Of a DNA stretch of 64,000 bases, positions 16,464 to 24,668 are shown one piece after another. The position numbers and the translations under genes were made by a program. The DNA lies in the NCBI GenBank assembly GCA_900110595.1, contig FOEZ01000007.1, positions 186,001-250,000 of the forward strand, given 5' to 3'. The notes below the pieces were generated by a model that saw only the letters and a program-made list of their open reading frames with translations, did no database searches and was not told the DNA's origin. The number at the start of each line of letters is the position of its first letter. The stretch's first letter is position 1. Origin of the DNA: Arthrobacter sp. OV608 (GTDB lineage Bacteria; Actinomycetota; Actinomycetes; Actinomycetales; Micrococcaceae).

Positions 16464-17273
16464 TCAGTCCAGGCGCAAGGCTTCGGCAAGCCCGCTGCCG
16501 TTGACATAGATTTCGGCACGGATAGCTCCCACGGCTGCCACCGCCGTTTGGGTCAGTTGCGCTTCCACCCGGGGGATGTCGCAAACCCCTCCCAGCCGGA
16601 GTGTTCCCGCCAAATACACCGTGACGGTGGTGCCATCGAAGCTGCCTGACAGGAACTTCAGGTCGGAGTTGGTCAGGGCGTTGTAGGTCTTGCGTGCCGG
16701 CTTGGGCAGCACTGCTTCGGTTGGTGCTTCGAGCAGTGCCCCCACTGCGGCAGGCAGAGGCTCCTCTGCGGCGGGACTGGTGCGGGCCACCCCCACCAGG
16801 CTGTCATTGCAGCCGAAGCGCACGCCGTTGGTTCCGCCGTCGTCCAGCAACACGTAATAGGCCGTCACTGCCTGCACCGCCGCTGCCCTGCCTGAGGGGG
16901 CCGGCGCGGATGTCGCAGGACTTTGCGACGCCGGTACTTCCGGTGTGCCAGGGACGGGCGCCGGGGTGCCGCCGGGCCCGGTCCCGGTTGAGGCGGCAGG
17001 AGCCTGGGCGGCTTGGGTTTCCAGCGCTTCGAGCGTGGGCGCACTTTGGGGCGGCGGGGGGTCCTGTGGCTGGGGCTGGGGAGCGGGGTCAGCAGGCACG
17101 GGGACCCCCACGGGGCCGGGACCAGGGTCTACCAGTGGGGCCGGGGAGGACGGGGCAGGAGCGGGAGGAGCGGGGGTGCAGGAGCTGAGCCACAGCGGAA
17201 GGGCGAGGGCTGATGCCGCCACCACAGCACGGACCACCGCCACCCGTTGTCCATCACTGCGCCTGCCTGCCAT
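16464..17273 (-). CDS. GerMN-domain lipoprotein with proline-rich linker
   Basis: A 269-residue secreted lipoprotein. The N-terminal helix VVRAVVAASALALPLWLSSC ends in the lipobox LSSC. About 110 residues rich in Pro, Ala, Ser and Gln follow as a wall-spanning linker. The C-terminal domain (about 130-269) has the GerMN pattern: a conserved SDLKFLSGSFDGTTVTVYLAG-like strand, QLTQTAVAAVG and the ending RAEIYVNGS. GerMN domains occur in spore germination GerM and in LpqB-type actinobacterial lipoproteins. This organism type does not sporulate, so an envelope role is likely. It lies just upstream of the aminotransferase gene but has separate signals. Confidence 0.78.
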   Translation of the reverse strand: MAGRRSDGQRVAVVRAVVAASALALPLWLSSCTPAPPAPAPSSPAPLVDPGPGPVGVPVPADPAPQPQPQDPPPPQSAPTLEALETQAAQAPAASTGTGPGGTPAPVPGTPEVPASQSPATSAPAPSGRAAAVQAVTAYYVLLDDGGTNGVRFGCNDSLVGVARTSPAAEEPLPAAVGALLEAPTEAVLPKPARKTYNALTNSDLKFLSGSFDGTTVTVYLAGTLRLGGVCDIPRVEAQLTQTAVAAVGAIRAEIYVNGSGLAEALRLD

Positions 17274-17398
17274 GCGCGCACCGCAATCCCGTCCCGGTAC
17301 TTTCCGTGGATTAACGTTACGGCGGGCGCATCCGGCAAAGAATGTCCGGGAGGTACCGGTTGGGACAAGAGTTGGTCACGGCGGTGCCGTTCCCGCCA

Positions 17399-18643
17399 TC
17401 AGGAATCCGGTCGCCCCGGCCATACCTTGCCGGCCCACGGATCGTAGTCGGCGATGAGCTTCTCCTGCCTAGGCCGCTCCGCCTCGGGGATGTGCTGCAG
17501 GTTCACGCGGACGCGGTACCAGAGGGAGCTGGAACCGCGCATTCCATCAACCAGCACATCCGCCGGATGCAGGGCAGGCAGGAGGCCGGCATGCCGTGAC
17601 TTCCACTCCTCAAGCGCCGCCAGTGCCTCGGGTTTGGTTTTGGTGCGCGCAACCTCGATCAGCGGCATGACCGACTGCCGGCGTCCAGAGCCGTCCCCGC
17701 TGCGCGGCGCCTTCTCCGCCGGGCCCAGTTCGGCCGCCAGTGCAAGAAGCCCCTCAAGCGAACCCGCCACGTTGTCTATGCCGGCGTGGGGGTCGCCCAC
17801 CTCCTCGAAACGTTCGGGAACGGTGAGCACCGTGAACTGTTCGGGCCGCGCGGAGCGCACTTCATCCCAGGCCAGCGGCGTGGAAACACGGGCATCCGGC
17901 AGGGGCCGGACCGAGTAGGCCGAGGCCACGGTACGGTCCTTCGCGTTCTGGTTGAAGTCGACGAAGACGCTCTCGCCGCGCTCCTCCTTCCACCACCGCG
18001 CCGTTGCGAGGCCCGGGGCGCGGTTCTCCACTTCACGGGCAAGTGTTTCAGCGGCAAGCCGCACATCACGGTAGGACCACTGCGGTGCAATGCGCACCAG
18101 GATGTGCAGCCCGCGGGACCCACTGGTCTTCGGCCATCCGGCCAGCCCGACGTCGTCGAGCACTTCCTGCGCCACGTAGGCGACGTCTACAATCTGCGAC
18201 CAGTCCACCCCCGGCATGGGATCCAGGTCCACCCGCAGCTCGTCCGGGTGCTCGAGGTCCTCCGCGCGGACGGGATGCGGGTTGAGGTCCAGGCAGCCAA
18301 GGTTCACCACCCAGGCCAGGCCTGCGGCATCGCGGATCACGGCTTCTTCGGCTGACGTTCCCGACGCATAGTGGAGCGTTGCGGTGTCGATGAATTCCGG
18401 GTGGTTTTCGGGTACGCGCTTTTGGAAGAACGGCTCGGCGTCGATGCCCTTAGGGAACCGCTTGAGCACCATGGGCCGGCCGCCGGCGCCGCGCAGGGCT
18501 CCGTCCGCCACGGACAGGTAATAGTTCACCAGGTCCAGCTTGGTCAGCCCGGGCCCGGGGAACACCACCTTGTCGGGGCTTGAGACGCGAACCTCGGCGC
18601 CGGCAATGTCAAGGATCCTGGCCGGGGCTTTCGAGGGGTTCAT
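17399..18643 (-). CDS. ligD: LigD polymerase-domain protein (NHEJ primase-polymerase), no ligase domain
   Basis: A 414-residue stand-alone LigD polymerase domain of the archaeo-eukaryotic primase fold. It should add nucleotides, preferring ribonucleotides, at double-strand breaks. The segment LTKLDLVNYYLSVAD opens the domain, GIDAEPFFQKRVPENHPEF and SAEEAVIRDAAGLAWVVNLG are family blocks, ELRVDLDPMPGVDW carries the metal-binding D-x-D, and TSGSRGLHILVRI and STPLAWDEV are also typical. No ligase or nuclease domain is attached, and no Ku gene is visible nearby. TAGCGT lies 6 nt before the ATG, suggesting a leaderless transcript. The final 80 residues are outside the core fold. Confidence 0.88.
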   Translation of the reverse strand: MNPSKAPARILDIAGAEVRVSSPDKVVFPGPGLTKLDLVNYYLSVADGALRGAGGRPMVLKRFPKGIDAEPFFQKRVPENHPEFIDTATLHYASGTSAEEAVIRDAAGLAWVVNLGCLDLNPHPVRAEDLEHPDELRVDLDPMPGVDWSQIVDVAYVAQEVLDDVGLAGWPKTSGSRGLHILVRIAPQWSYRDVRLAAETLAREVENRAPGLATARWWKEERGESVFVDFNQNAKDRTVASAYSVRPLPDARVSTPLAWDEVRSARPEQFTVLTVPERFEEVGDPHAGIDNVAGSLEGLLALAAELGPAEKAPRSGDGSGRRQSVMPLIEVARTKTKPEALAALEEWKSRHAGLLPALHPADVLVDGMRGSSSLWYRVRVNLQHIPEAERPRQEKLIADYDPWAGKVWPGRPDS

Positions 18644-18707
18644 GGCGTCACGCTAGCAACGATCCGGCGCGTCAGCCAGAGTTGCGGGCCTGCCGGGTTA
18701 AACACGA

Positions 18708-18739
18708 GATGCCCGGCGCGAAGTATCGCGCCGGGCATC
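18708..18739 (-). terminator. Terminator hairpin after the FMN reductase gene
   Basis: Perfect 13-bp arms GATGCCCGGCGCG and CGCGCCGGGCATC with the 6-nt loop AAGTAT. It lies 12 nt past the reductase stop and before the LigD start on the same strand. Confidence 0.75.
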
Positions 18740-18751
18740 CGGGAAGGCTGC

Positions 18752-19309
18752 TTAGGCGGCAGGCTGGACGGCTGCAAGGGCATCAAAGACGCCCTTGATC
18801 TGCTCCACAACCTCTGCGTCGTCCTTCGGGTGCAGTTCAGCAAAGCGCACCATGGAGCCCGGAACGGCGAGCTTGACGTCCTCGAGGACCTGGGCGCCGG
18901 CGATTCCTGCGGCCTTGCGGGCCTCGTCCTGGGCCCAGACTCCGCCGTACTGGCCGAAGGCGGTGCCGACGACGGCGGTGGGCTTGCCGGCAAGGGCGCC
19001 CGCACCGAAGGGGCGGGACAGCCAGTCGATGGCGTTCTTCAGCGCGGCAGGAACGGTGCCGTTGTGCTCGGGGGTGACCAGCAGGACGGTGTCCGCCTCA
19101 TTGGCCGCGGCACGCAGCGCGGCAGCAGCGGCGGGAACCTGGCCTTCGACGTCGATGTCCTCGTTGTAGAAGGGGATGTTGCCCAGGCTTTCGTGGATGA
19201 CAACCTCCACCTGCTCCGGTGCGTTCAGCTGGATGGCTTCAGCCAGCTTCTGGTTGGTGGACTCGGCGCGCAGGCTGCCGACGAGGGTAAGGACGGTGCT
19301 CTTGGTCAT
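18752..19309 (-). CDS. NAD(P)H-dependent FMN reductase / NADPH quinone reductase-like
   Basis: A 185-residue flavodoxin-fold protein. The start MTKSTVLTLVGSLRAESTNQ carries the phosphate-binding GSLR-x-S loop of the FMN_red family. TVLLVTPEHNGTVPAALKNA is the P-E-Y/H-N-G-x-x-x-x-LK-N-A-I-D flavin segment, and AVVGTAFGQYGGVWAQ the third. It reduces FMN, quinones or azo compounds with NAD(P)H in the cytosol. The ATG at 19309 follows CAGGAGTCC. It is divergent from a TetR gene, with a palindrome between them, so TetR control of this gene is probable. Confidence 0.88.
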   Translation of the reverse strand: MTKSTVLTLVGSLRAESTNQKLAEAIQLNAPEQVEVVIHESLGNIPFYNEDIDVEGQVPAAAAALRAAANEADTVLLVTPEHNGTVPAALKNAIDWLSRPFGAGALAGKPTAVVGTAFGQYGGVWAQDEARKAAGIAGAQVLEDVKLAVPGSMVRFAELHPKDDAEVVEQIKGVFDALAAVQPAA

Positions 19310-19390
19310 ATGGACTCCTGGGGTAGGGGCGGCGGGAGGGGACCGCCGGCCGGGTAAACAAGAGAGGCTCGATGCCTTCATCCATCTAAA

Positions 19391-19404
19391 CGGACTATGG
19401 TCCG
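19391..19404. promoter_or_regulatory. CGGAC-TATG-GTCCG operator between reductase and TetR genes
   Basis: A perfect 5-bp inverted repeat with a 4-nt centre, extending imperfectly (AA-CGGAC/GTCCG-GTT). It lies where the -35 region of the TetR promoter would be (TAGAAT -10 box at 19423-19428) and 82 bp before the reductase start. This is the expected place for a TetR dimer site controlling both directions. Confidence 0.5.
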
Positions 19405-19435
19405 GTTCTTATTCCCCGGGTCTAGAATGTGGGAT

Positions 19436-20044
19436 GTGAGCTCCATCTCAATGCGCCCCGAACTTCCGTCAAAGGGTGCCGCGGAACGCAGCGATGCTGC
19501 CCGGAACCGGGAGCGGCTGCTTGCGGCAGCCCGGGAACTGATCAGCGAATGCGGAGCGGCAGGGCTGACGATGGACCGGCTCGCCGAGCAGGCGGGGGTA
19601 GGCAAGGGCACCGTCTTCCGCCGTTTCGGCAGCCGCGCCGGGCTTATGCTGACCCTGCTGAGCGAATCCGAGGCAGCTTTCCAGGAGCGCTTTATGTTCG
19701 GGCCCCCGCCGCTTGGCCCTGGAGCGCCGGGCCTGCAGCGCCTCATCGCGTTCGGCGTGGAACGCATCGCCTATACCGTGGAGTTCGGTGAGCTGGCGCT
19801 CGCAGCCCAAAACACTTCCCGCGCGGAGTTCGAGCCTCCGGCCGCCGCCCTGTGGCACCGGCACATCGAACTGCTGCTGCGTGAGGAGGGGCTCGAAGCG
19901 GACCCTTGGCTGATGGCACGCTCACTGGCCGCTACCCTCGCCCCGGACCGCCTCCTCAACCTCCTCAAAGTGCACGGCGTGAGTACGGAGCGGCTGGCTG
20001 CTTCGTGGCAGGATCTTGTCATAAGGGTTGTCAGCGGCGCGTAG
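19436..20044 (+). CDS. TetR family transcriptional regulator
   Basis: About 202 residues. The N-terminal HTH is typical: RERLLAAARELISECGAAGLTM, then LAEQAGVGKGTVFRRFGSRAG (recognition helix KGTVFRRF). The C-terminal ligand domain ends in LLNLLKVHGVSTERL. Three starts are possible (19427, 19436, 19451). The GTG at 19436 lies 7 nt after a TAGAAT box and is chosen as a leaderless start. It is divergent from the FMN reductase gene and probably represses it in response to a quinone or other electrophile, which is inference from arrangement. Confidence 0.88.
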   Translation: MSSISMRPELPSKGAAERSDAARNRERLLAAARELISECGAAGLTMDRLAEQAGVGKGTVFRRFGSRAGLMLTLLSESEAAFQERFMFGPPPLGPGAPGLQRLIAFGVERIAYTVEFGELALAAQNTSRAEFEPPAAALWHRHIELLLREEGLEADPWLMARSLAATLAPDRLLNLLKVHGVSTERLAASWQDLVIRVVSGA

Positions 20045-20306
20045 ATTACGCCCTCTCAGGCGCCCTCGTCCAGTCACACCGACTTCACAAACGTATTCAT
20101 AACAATCTGATACGTGCAGTTATGTTTGCGCGCATGGGCCCGTATTTTGCGGGGCCGCTTGTGATAGTTTCCTCTTCGAATGTGACCCGCAACATAGTCC
20201 ATGGGACTGGCCCACCAGCCGGCGGGTTGCCAGCTATCCGCTGGCAAAGGACCCGGCGAGGCGGTACAACCCCCGCTACCGCCGGGAAAACGGAAGGATC
20301 CAGCAC
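20045..20306. other. Long leader region of the peptide ABC operon
   Basis: No convincing gene is seen in these 262 bp. The first 120 bp are relatively AT-rich (for example ACAAACGTATTCATAACAAT) and would suit a promoter, but no single -35/-10 pair stands out. The sequence AGCTATCCGCTGGC and the nearby GCCAGC can pair, giving a possible leader hairpin at about 20208-20247. Confidence 0.35.
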
Positions 20307-20393
20307 GTGATTGTTGATTTGCCCGATACCCTGACCACCCTGCCAACTCCCTGGTGCCCCGACGTCCGGCTGGCGGCGGCGAAACAGAACTAG
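20307..20393 (+). CDS. Possible 28-residue leader peptide before the permease gene
   Basis: A GTG-started frame of 28 residues (MIVDLPDTLTTLPTPWCPDV then RLAAAKQN) is preceded by GGAAGG at 20292-20297, a good ribosome-binding site 9 nt away. It stops 4 nt before the permease ATG, which itself has no clear site of its own. Translational coupling from this peptide would explain permease initiation. It has three Thr-Leu pairs and a Pro-rich centre but no repeat of a single amino acid as in attenuation leaders. It may be real or chance. Confidence 0.4.
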   Translation: MIVDLPDTLTTLPTPWCPDVRLAAAKQN

Positions 20394-20397
20394 GCCC

Positions 20398-21381
20398 ATG
20401 CTCAGGTACCTCGCAAAGCGCGGCATCACGTACGTTTTTATGATCTTCCTGACCACCTCGGCGGGATACTTCCTGGCGGTCAGTTCCCTGAAGCCGGCCT
20501 TGCTGGAACAGGAACGCATTCCCCGCCCCACTCCCGAACAAGTGGCGAACTCCATGCGCCTCAAAGGCCTGGACCCGGACCTCAGCCCATGGGAGCGGTA
20601 CGTGGAATGGCTCACGGCCATCGTCACCCGCTGGGACTGGGGCCGCAGCCCCAACGGAGCCTACATCAACGCCGAGTTTGGCGACCGCGTCTGGATCTCC
20701 ACGAGGCTCTTCCTGGCCTCCATCATCCTGACGCTCGTCATAGGAGTGGCGCTGGGGGTCTATTCCGCGGCGCGGCAGTACAAGTTCCAGGACCGCGTCA
20801 TCACCTCCTACAGCTACCTCGCCTACATCGTGCCTGCCCCCATCGCCTACTTCCTGGTGCAGCTGGGTGCCATCAATATCAATGAAACTGTGGGGGAGCG
20901 GATCTTCTTCGTCACCGGCATCTCCACCCCCGGAACAGCGCCCGGGTGGGCGCAGTTCGTGGACATGCTGGCGCACTACGCCGTCCCCACCATCGCCATC
21001 ACCCTCGTGGGCTGGGGCTCCTACCAGATAGCCCAGCGGCAGTACCTCCTGGACAACGTCAACGCAGACTTTGTCCGGACCGCCCGCGCGAAGGGGCTCA
21101 CCCGCAACCAGGCCATCTCCCGGCATGCACTGCGGGTTTCGTTCATCCCCGTAGCCCAGAGCATCGCCTTCACCATCCCGGCCATCTTCGCCGGCGGGTT
21201 CTTCGCGGAGAAGATCTTCGCCTGGCCCGGCGTGGGCTCCTGGAGCATCGACGCCATCTCACTGCAGGACGTCAACGCCGCCACCGCCACGCTGGCCTAC
21301 GGCTCCGTCATTTTCGCCCTCGGGGCCATCCTGGCGGACTTCGCCACTACCCTTGTTGACCCGAGAGTGCGGGTGCAGTAA
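20398..21381 (+). CDS. ABC transporter permease, DppB/OppB type
   Basis: A 327-residue inner-membrane permease with about six helices. The long periplasmic-side loop after helix 1 contains PRPTPEQVANSMRLKGLDPD, as in DppB/NikB proteins. The EAA loop that contacts the ATPase is seen as VRTARAKGLTRNQAISRHAL near residue 230. It is the first of four transport genes in tight order; the next starts 2 nt after its stop. Substrate class is oligopeptide, dipeptide or nickel by family. Confidence 0.9.
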   Translation: MLRYLAKRGITYVFMIFLTTSAGYFLAVSSLKPALLEQERIPRPTPEQVANSMRLKGLDPDLSPWERYVEWLTAIVTRWDWGRSPNGAYINAEFGDRVWISTRLFLASIILTLVIGVALGVYSAARQYKFQDRVITSYSYLAYIVPAPIAYFLVQLGAININETVGERIFFVTGISTPGTAPGWAQFVDMLAHYAVPTIAITLVGWGSYQIAQRQYLLDNVNADFVRTARAKGLTRNQAISRHALRVSFIPVAQSIAFTIPAIFAGGFFAEKIFAWPGVGSWSIDAISLQDVNAATATLAYGSVIFALGAILADFATTLVDPRVRVQ

Positions 21382-21383
21382 CC

Positions 21384-22373
21384 ATGACCAACCTCAACGC
21401 CGTCGACCCGGCAGCTGTCGCCCAGGACGCGCACCTGGAAAACGCCGACGTCATTATCGGCAAAAACACCATTATCTTCCGCCGCTTCCTGCGCAACAGG
21501 ACTGCTGTGGCGGGTCTGGTCATCTTCCTCGCCCTGACCGTTTTTTCGTTCGTCGGCGGGTACCTCACCCAGTGGGACAAAGAGACGATCGATCCATTCA
21601 ACATCGGTATGCCGCCCTCGGCCGAGCACTACCTCGGTACATCCCAGGCAGGCATCGACCTCTACGCCATGACCGTTGAAGGCACCAGGATCTCCATCCT
21701 GATCGGCCTGGTGGTGGGGCTTGTGTCGGTCCTGATCGCCGCCGTCTACGGCTGCACCATGGCGTACTTTGGCGGCAAGGCGGACAAGGTGATGCTCTTC
21801 GTCCTCGAGGCGCTCATCATGATGCCCGCCCTGCTGGTGGTCGCAGTGGCCACGAGCGGCGGAGGCGCAGGGCTGAAACGGGACCTGCCCTCCTGGCTGC
21901 TGCTGATCATCGTGCTGCTGGTTTTCAGCTGGATGGGCACCGCCCGCCTGATCCGGTCCCTGTCGATGTCGCTGATGCAGCGGGATTACGTCAAGGCCGC
22001 CCAATACATGGGGGTCCCGCCGCGGCGCATCGTCTGGCGCCACCTGGTCCCCAACATCGGCTCGCTGCTGGTCCTGGATGTCACCCGCGGCGTCACCGGG
22101 GCCATTCTCGCCGAGGTGGCTTTCTCCTTCATCGGCATCGGCATCAAGGTCCCGGACGTCAGCCTGGGTGTCCTCATCGGCGGAGCCACCTCACAGGTGC
22201 AGACTTTCCCGTGGATGTTCTGGGTCCCGCTCACAGTGATGTTCCTCCTCACCGGCTCGCTGGCCATGATGAATGACGGACTGCGCGATGCCTTTGATCC
22301 CAGCTCCAGCTCCAGCGGCAGCGCACGGAAGCGCAAAGCCCGGAATACCAGTGTGAAGAGGAACGCCTCATGA
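21384..22373 (+). CDS. ABC transporter permease, DppC/OppC type
   Basis: A 329-residue permease that pairs with the preceding one. The N-terminal RRFLRNRTAVAGLVIFLALT is the usual DppC opening, HYLGTSQAGIDLYAMTVEGT matches the conserved 'h.lGTd..GrDv..r...G' stretch, and the EAA loop is YVKAAQYMGVPPRRIVWRHL. The C-terminal tail is basic with a run of serines. Its TGA overlaps the ATG of the ATPase gene (ATGA at 22370), so the two are coupled. Confidence 0.9.
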   Translation: MTNLNAVDPAAVAQDAHLENADVIIGKNTIIFRRFLRNRTAVAGLVIFLALTVFSFVGGYLTQWDKETIDPFNIGMPPSAEHYLGTSQAGIDLYAMTVEGTRISILIGLVVGLVSVLIAAVYGCTMAYFGGKADKVMLFVLEALIMMPALLVVAVATSGGGAGLKRDLPSWLLLIIVLLVFSWMGTARLIRSLSMSLMQRDYVKAAQYMGVPPRRIVWRHLVPNIGSLLVLDVTRGVTGAILAEVAFSFIGIGIKVPDVSLGVLIGGATSQVQTFPWMFWVPLTVMFLLTGSLAMMNDGLRDAFDPSSSSSGSARKRKARNTSVKRNAS

Positions 22374-24607
22374 GCAGCGAAATCACCGCCGGGCCCGCTG
22401 AACAACCCCAGTCAACGGTGGAACGGCTGCACGTCGCGGGGCTGCACGGTCCCACCGACGCCGTCCTGTCCGTCCGTGACCTCAACGTGAGCTTCAACAC
22501 CGAAAACGGCGTGGTGCACGCCGTCCGGGGTGTCGATTTTGACCTCCTGCCCGGAAAGACGCTGGGCATCGTGGGTGAATCCGGCTCCGGAAAATCCGTG
22601 ACCTCGTTGGCGATCATGGGCCTGTTGCCCGCCACGGCGGAAATCACCGGCTCGGTCCGCCTCCACGGAAAGGAGCTGCTGGGCCTCAGCGACAAGGCGA
22701 TGTGTGCCTACCGCGGCAACGAACTTTCCATGGTGTTCCAGGACCCGTTGTCCTCCCTGACGCCGGTCTACACGGTGGGCACCCAGATCATCGAAGCGCT
22801 CACTATCCACCATCCCGGCATGAGCAAGCAGGCCAAAGAAGCCCGCGCCGTCGAACTTTTGGCCATGGTGGGTATTCCCAGTCCCAAGGACAGGCTGAAA
22901 GCCTTCCCCCACGAGTTCTCCGGCGGCATGCGCCAGCGGGTGATGATCGCCATCGCCATCGCGAACAACCCTCGTGTATTGATCGCGGATGAGCCGACGA
23001 CGGCCCTTGACGTCACCATCCAGGCGCAGGTGCTGGAGGTACTCCATACCGCGCAGGAGGAGACGGGCGCCGCCGTCGTGATGATCACACACGATCTCGG
23101 CGTGGTGGCAGGCATGGCGGACGACATCATGGTGATGTACGCCGGCAAGCCGGTGGAAACCGGAGCAGTGGAGGACATCTACTACAACCCCCGGATGCCG
23201 TACACCATGGGTCTGCTCGGCGCCGTACCACGGGTGGACGTCGCGGAGAAGGCCTCGCTGGTCCCCATCGAAGGCATTCCGCCCAACCTGATCCACACAC
23301 CCACCGGCTGCTCGTTTGCGCCCCGCTGCCCCTTGGCTTCCGAGGCCTGCCTTGACGGTGAACCGGCCCTCGCGCCGGTGGCCGGAAGCAGCCTGCACCG
23401 GGCCGCCTGCATCAAGTCAGGTTCACTCGGCGGCGAGGTTGACGTCCATGACATCTTCTCGGCCCCGCCTGTCCCGGTGTCCGAATTCGATTCCATCCCC
23501 CGCGGGGAGCGCACCACAGTCCTGCAGCTGAAGGACGTGCGCAAACACTTCCCGCTGACGAGGGGCGCCCTGCTCAAGCGGAGGATCGGCACGGTGAAAG
23601 CCGTGGACGGGCTCAGCTTCGACATCCGTGAGGGGGAATGCTTCTCTATCGTGGGTGAGTCCGGTTCAGGCAAGACCACCACGCTCCTGGAGATCATGGA
23701 GTTCCACAAAGACCAGGACGGCGAAGTGGTGATCGGCGGCCTCAGCAACAAACAGGCTGCCGACGCCCGGACCAAGAGCGCCATGCGCCGGGAACTCCAG
23801 ATGGTGTTCCAGGACCCCACCGGCGCCCTGGATCCGCGCTTCACCGTCTACGAAGTCCTGGCCGAACCGCTCCAGAACGCCGGCATGGACCGGCAGGCCA
23901 TCAAGAAACGCATCATGGAGCTGATGAAGCTGGTGGGTCTCCAGCCGGACCACGTCAACCGCTTCCCCAACCAGTTCTCCGGTGGACAGCGCCAGCGCAT
24001 CGGCATTGCCCGGGCCCTTGCGGTGAATCCGAAACTGGTGGTCCTCGACGAGCCCGTCTCGGCCCTGGATGTCTCGGTCCAGGCCGGGGTGATCAACCTC
24101 CTGGACAAGCTCCGCGCCGAGCTGGGCCTCAGCTACCTGCTGGTGGCACACGATCTGTCCGTGGTCCGGCACATTTCCAACCGGGTTGCCGTGATGTACC
24201 TGGGCAAGATCGTGGAGATCGGTGAAGTGGACCGGGTATTCGACAACCCGCGCCACCCCTACACCCGTGCCCTGCTCTCGGCCATTCCGGTGCCGGATCC
24301 CAGGGTGGAACGGACCAGGGAGCGGATCATCCTGCAGGGCGACCTGCCCTCGCCGCTGGATGCGCCCAAGGGCTGCAACTTCGCCACCCGCTGCCCCGTG
24401 TTCGCCGCCCTGCCGGCTGCGAAGAAGGAAAAGTGCCTTACCCTCGAACCCCCGCTGGAAGCAGTGGCACCATCCGCGGCCGCCCAGGCACTGGCGGCCA
24501 ACCCGCTGCCCGTCCTCGACCAGCGCTTCGCCTGCTTCTTCCCGGACGGGGAACTGGACGAGGACATGCTGGTAGTCCACGACCCGGCGGACCACCATGC
24601 ACCGTAG
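22370..24607 (+). CDS. Fused ABC transporter ATPase (DppD-DppF in one chain)
   Basis: A 745-residue protein with two full ABC nucleotide-binding domains. The first Walker A is GESGSGKSV (near residue 65) with signature FSGGMRQRV and Walker B VLIADEPTTALD. The second has GESGSGKTT (near 430), FSGGQRQRI and VVLDEPVSALD. Each is followed by the oligopeptide-transporter C-terminal Cys cluster (CSFAPRCPLASEAC; CNFATRCPVF). In most bacteria these are two separate proteins; here a linker of about 40 residues joins them. It powers import through the two upstream permeases. Confidence 0.94.
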   Translation: MSSEITAGPAEQPQSTVERLHVAGLHGPTDAVLSVRDLNVSFNTENGVVHAVRGVDFDLLPGKTLGIVGESGSGKSVTSLAIMGLLPATAEITGSVRLHGKELLGLSDKAMCAYRGNELSMVFQDPLSSLTPVYTVGTQIIEALTIHHPGMSKQAKEARAVELLAMVGIPSPKDRLKAFPHEFSGGMRQRVMIAIAIANNPRVLIADEPTTALDVTIQAQVLEVLHTAQEETGAAVVMITHDLGVVAGMADDIMVMYAGKPVETGAVEDIYYNPRMPYTMGLLGAVPRVDVAEKASLVPIEGIPPNLIHTPTGCSFAPRCPLASEACLDGEPALAPVAGSSLHRAACIKSGSLGGEVDVHDIFSAPPVPVSEFDSIPRGERTTVLQLKDVRKHFPLTRGALLKRRIGTVKAVDGLSFDIREGECFSIVGESGSGKTTTLLEIMEFHKDQDGEVVIGGLSNKQAADARTKSAMRRELQMVFQDPTGALDPRFTVYEVLAEPLQNAGMDRQAIKKRIMELMKLVGLQPDHVNRFPNQFSGGQRQRIGIARALAVNPKLVVLDEPVSALDVSVQAGVINLLDKLRAELGLSYLLVAHDLSVVRHISNRVAVMYLGKIVEIGEVDRVFDNPRHPYTRALLSAIPVPDPRVERTRERIILQGDLPSPLDAPKGCNFATRCPVFAALPAAKKEKCLTLEPPLEAVAPSAAAQALAANPLPVLDQRFACFFPDGELDEDMLVVHDPADHHAP

Positions 24608-24668
24608 ATTTGTTCCATCCAGCACCAGCGTCACCAGCATCACCACCGGCAACAACGAAGGGAACACC

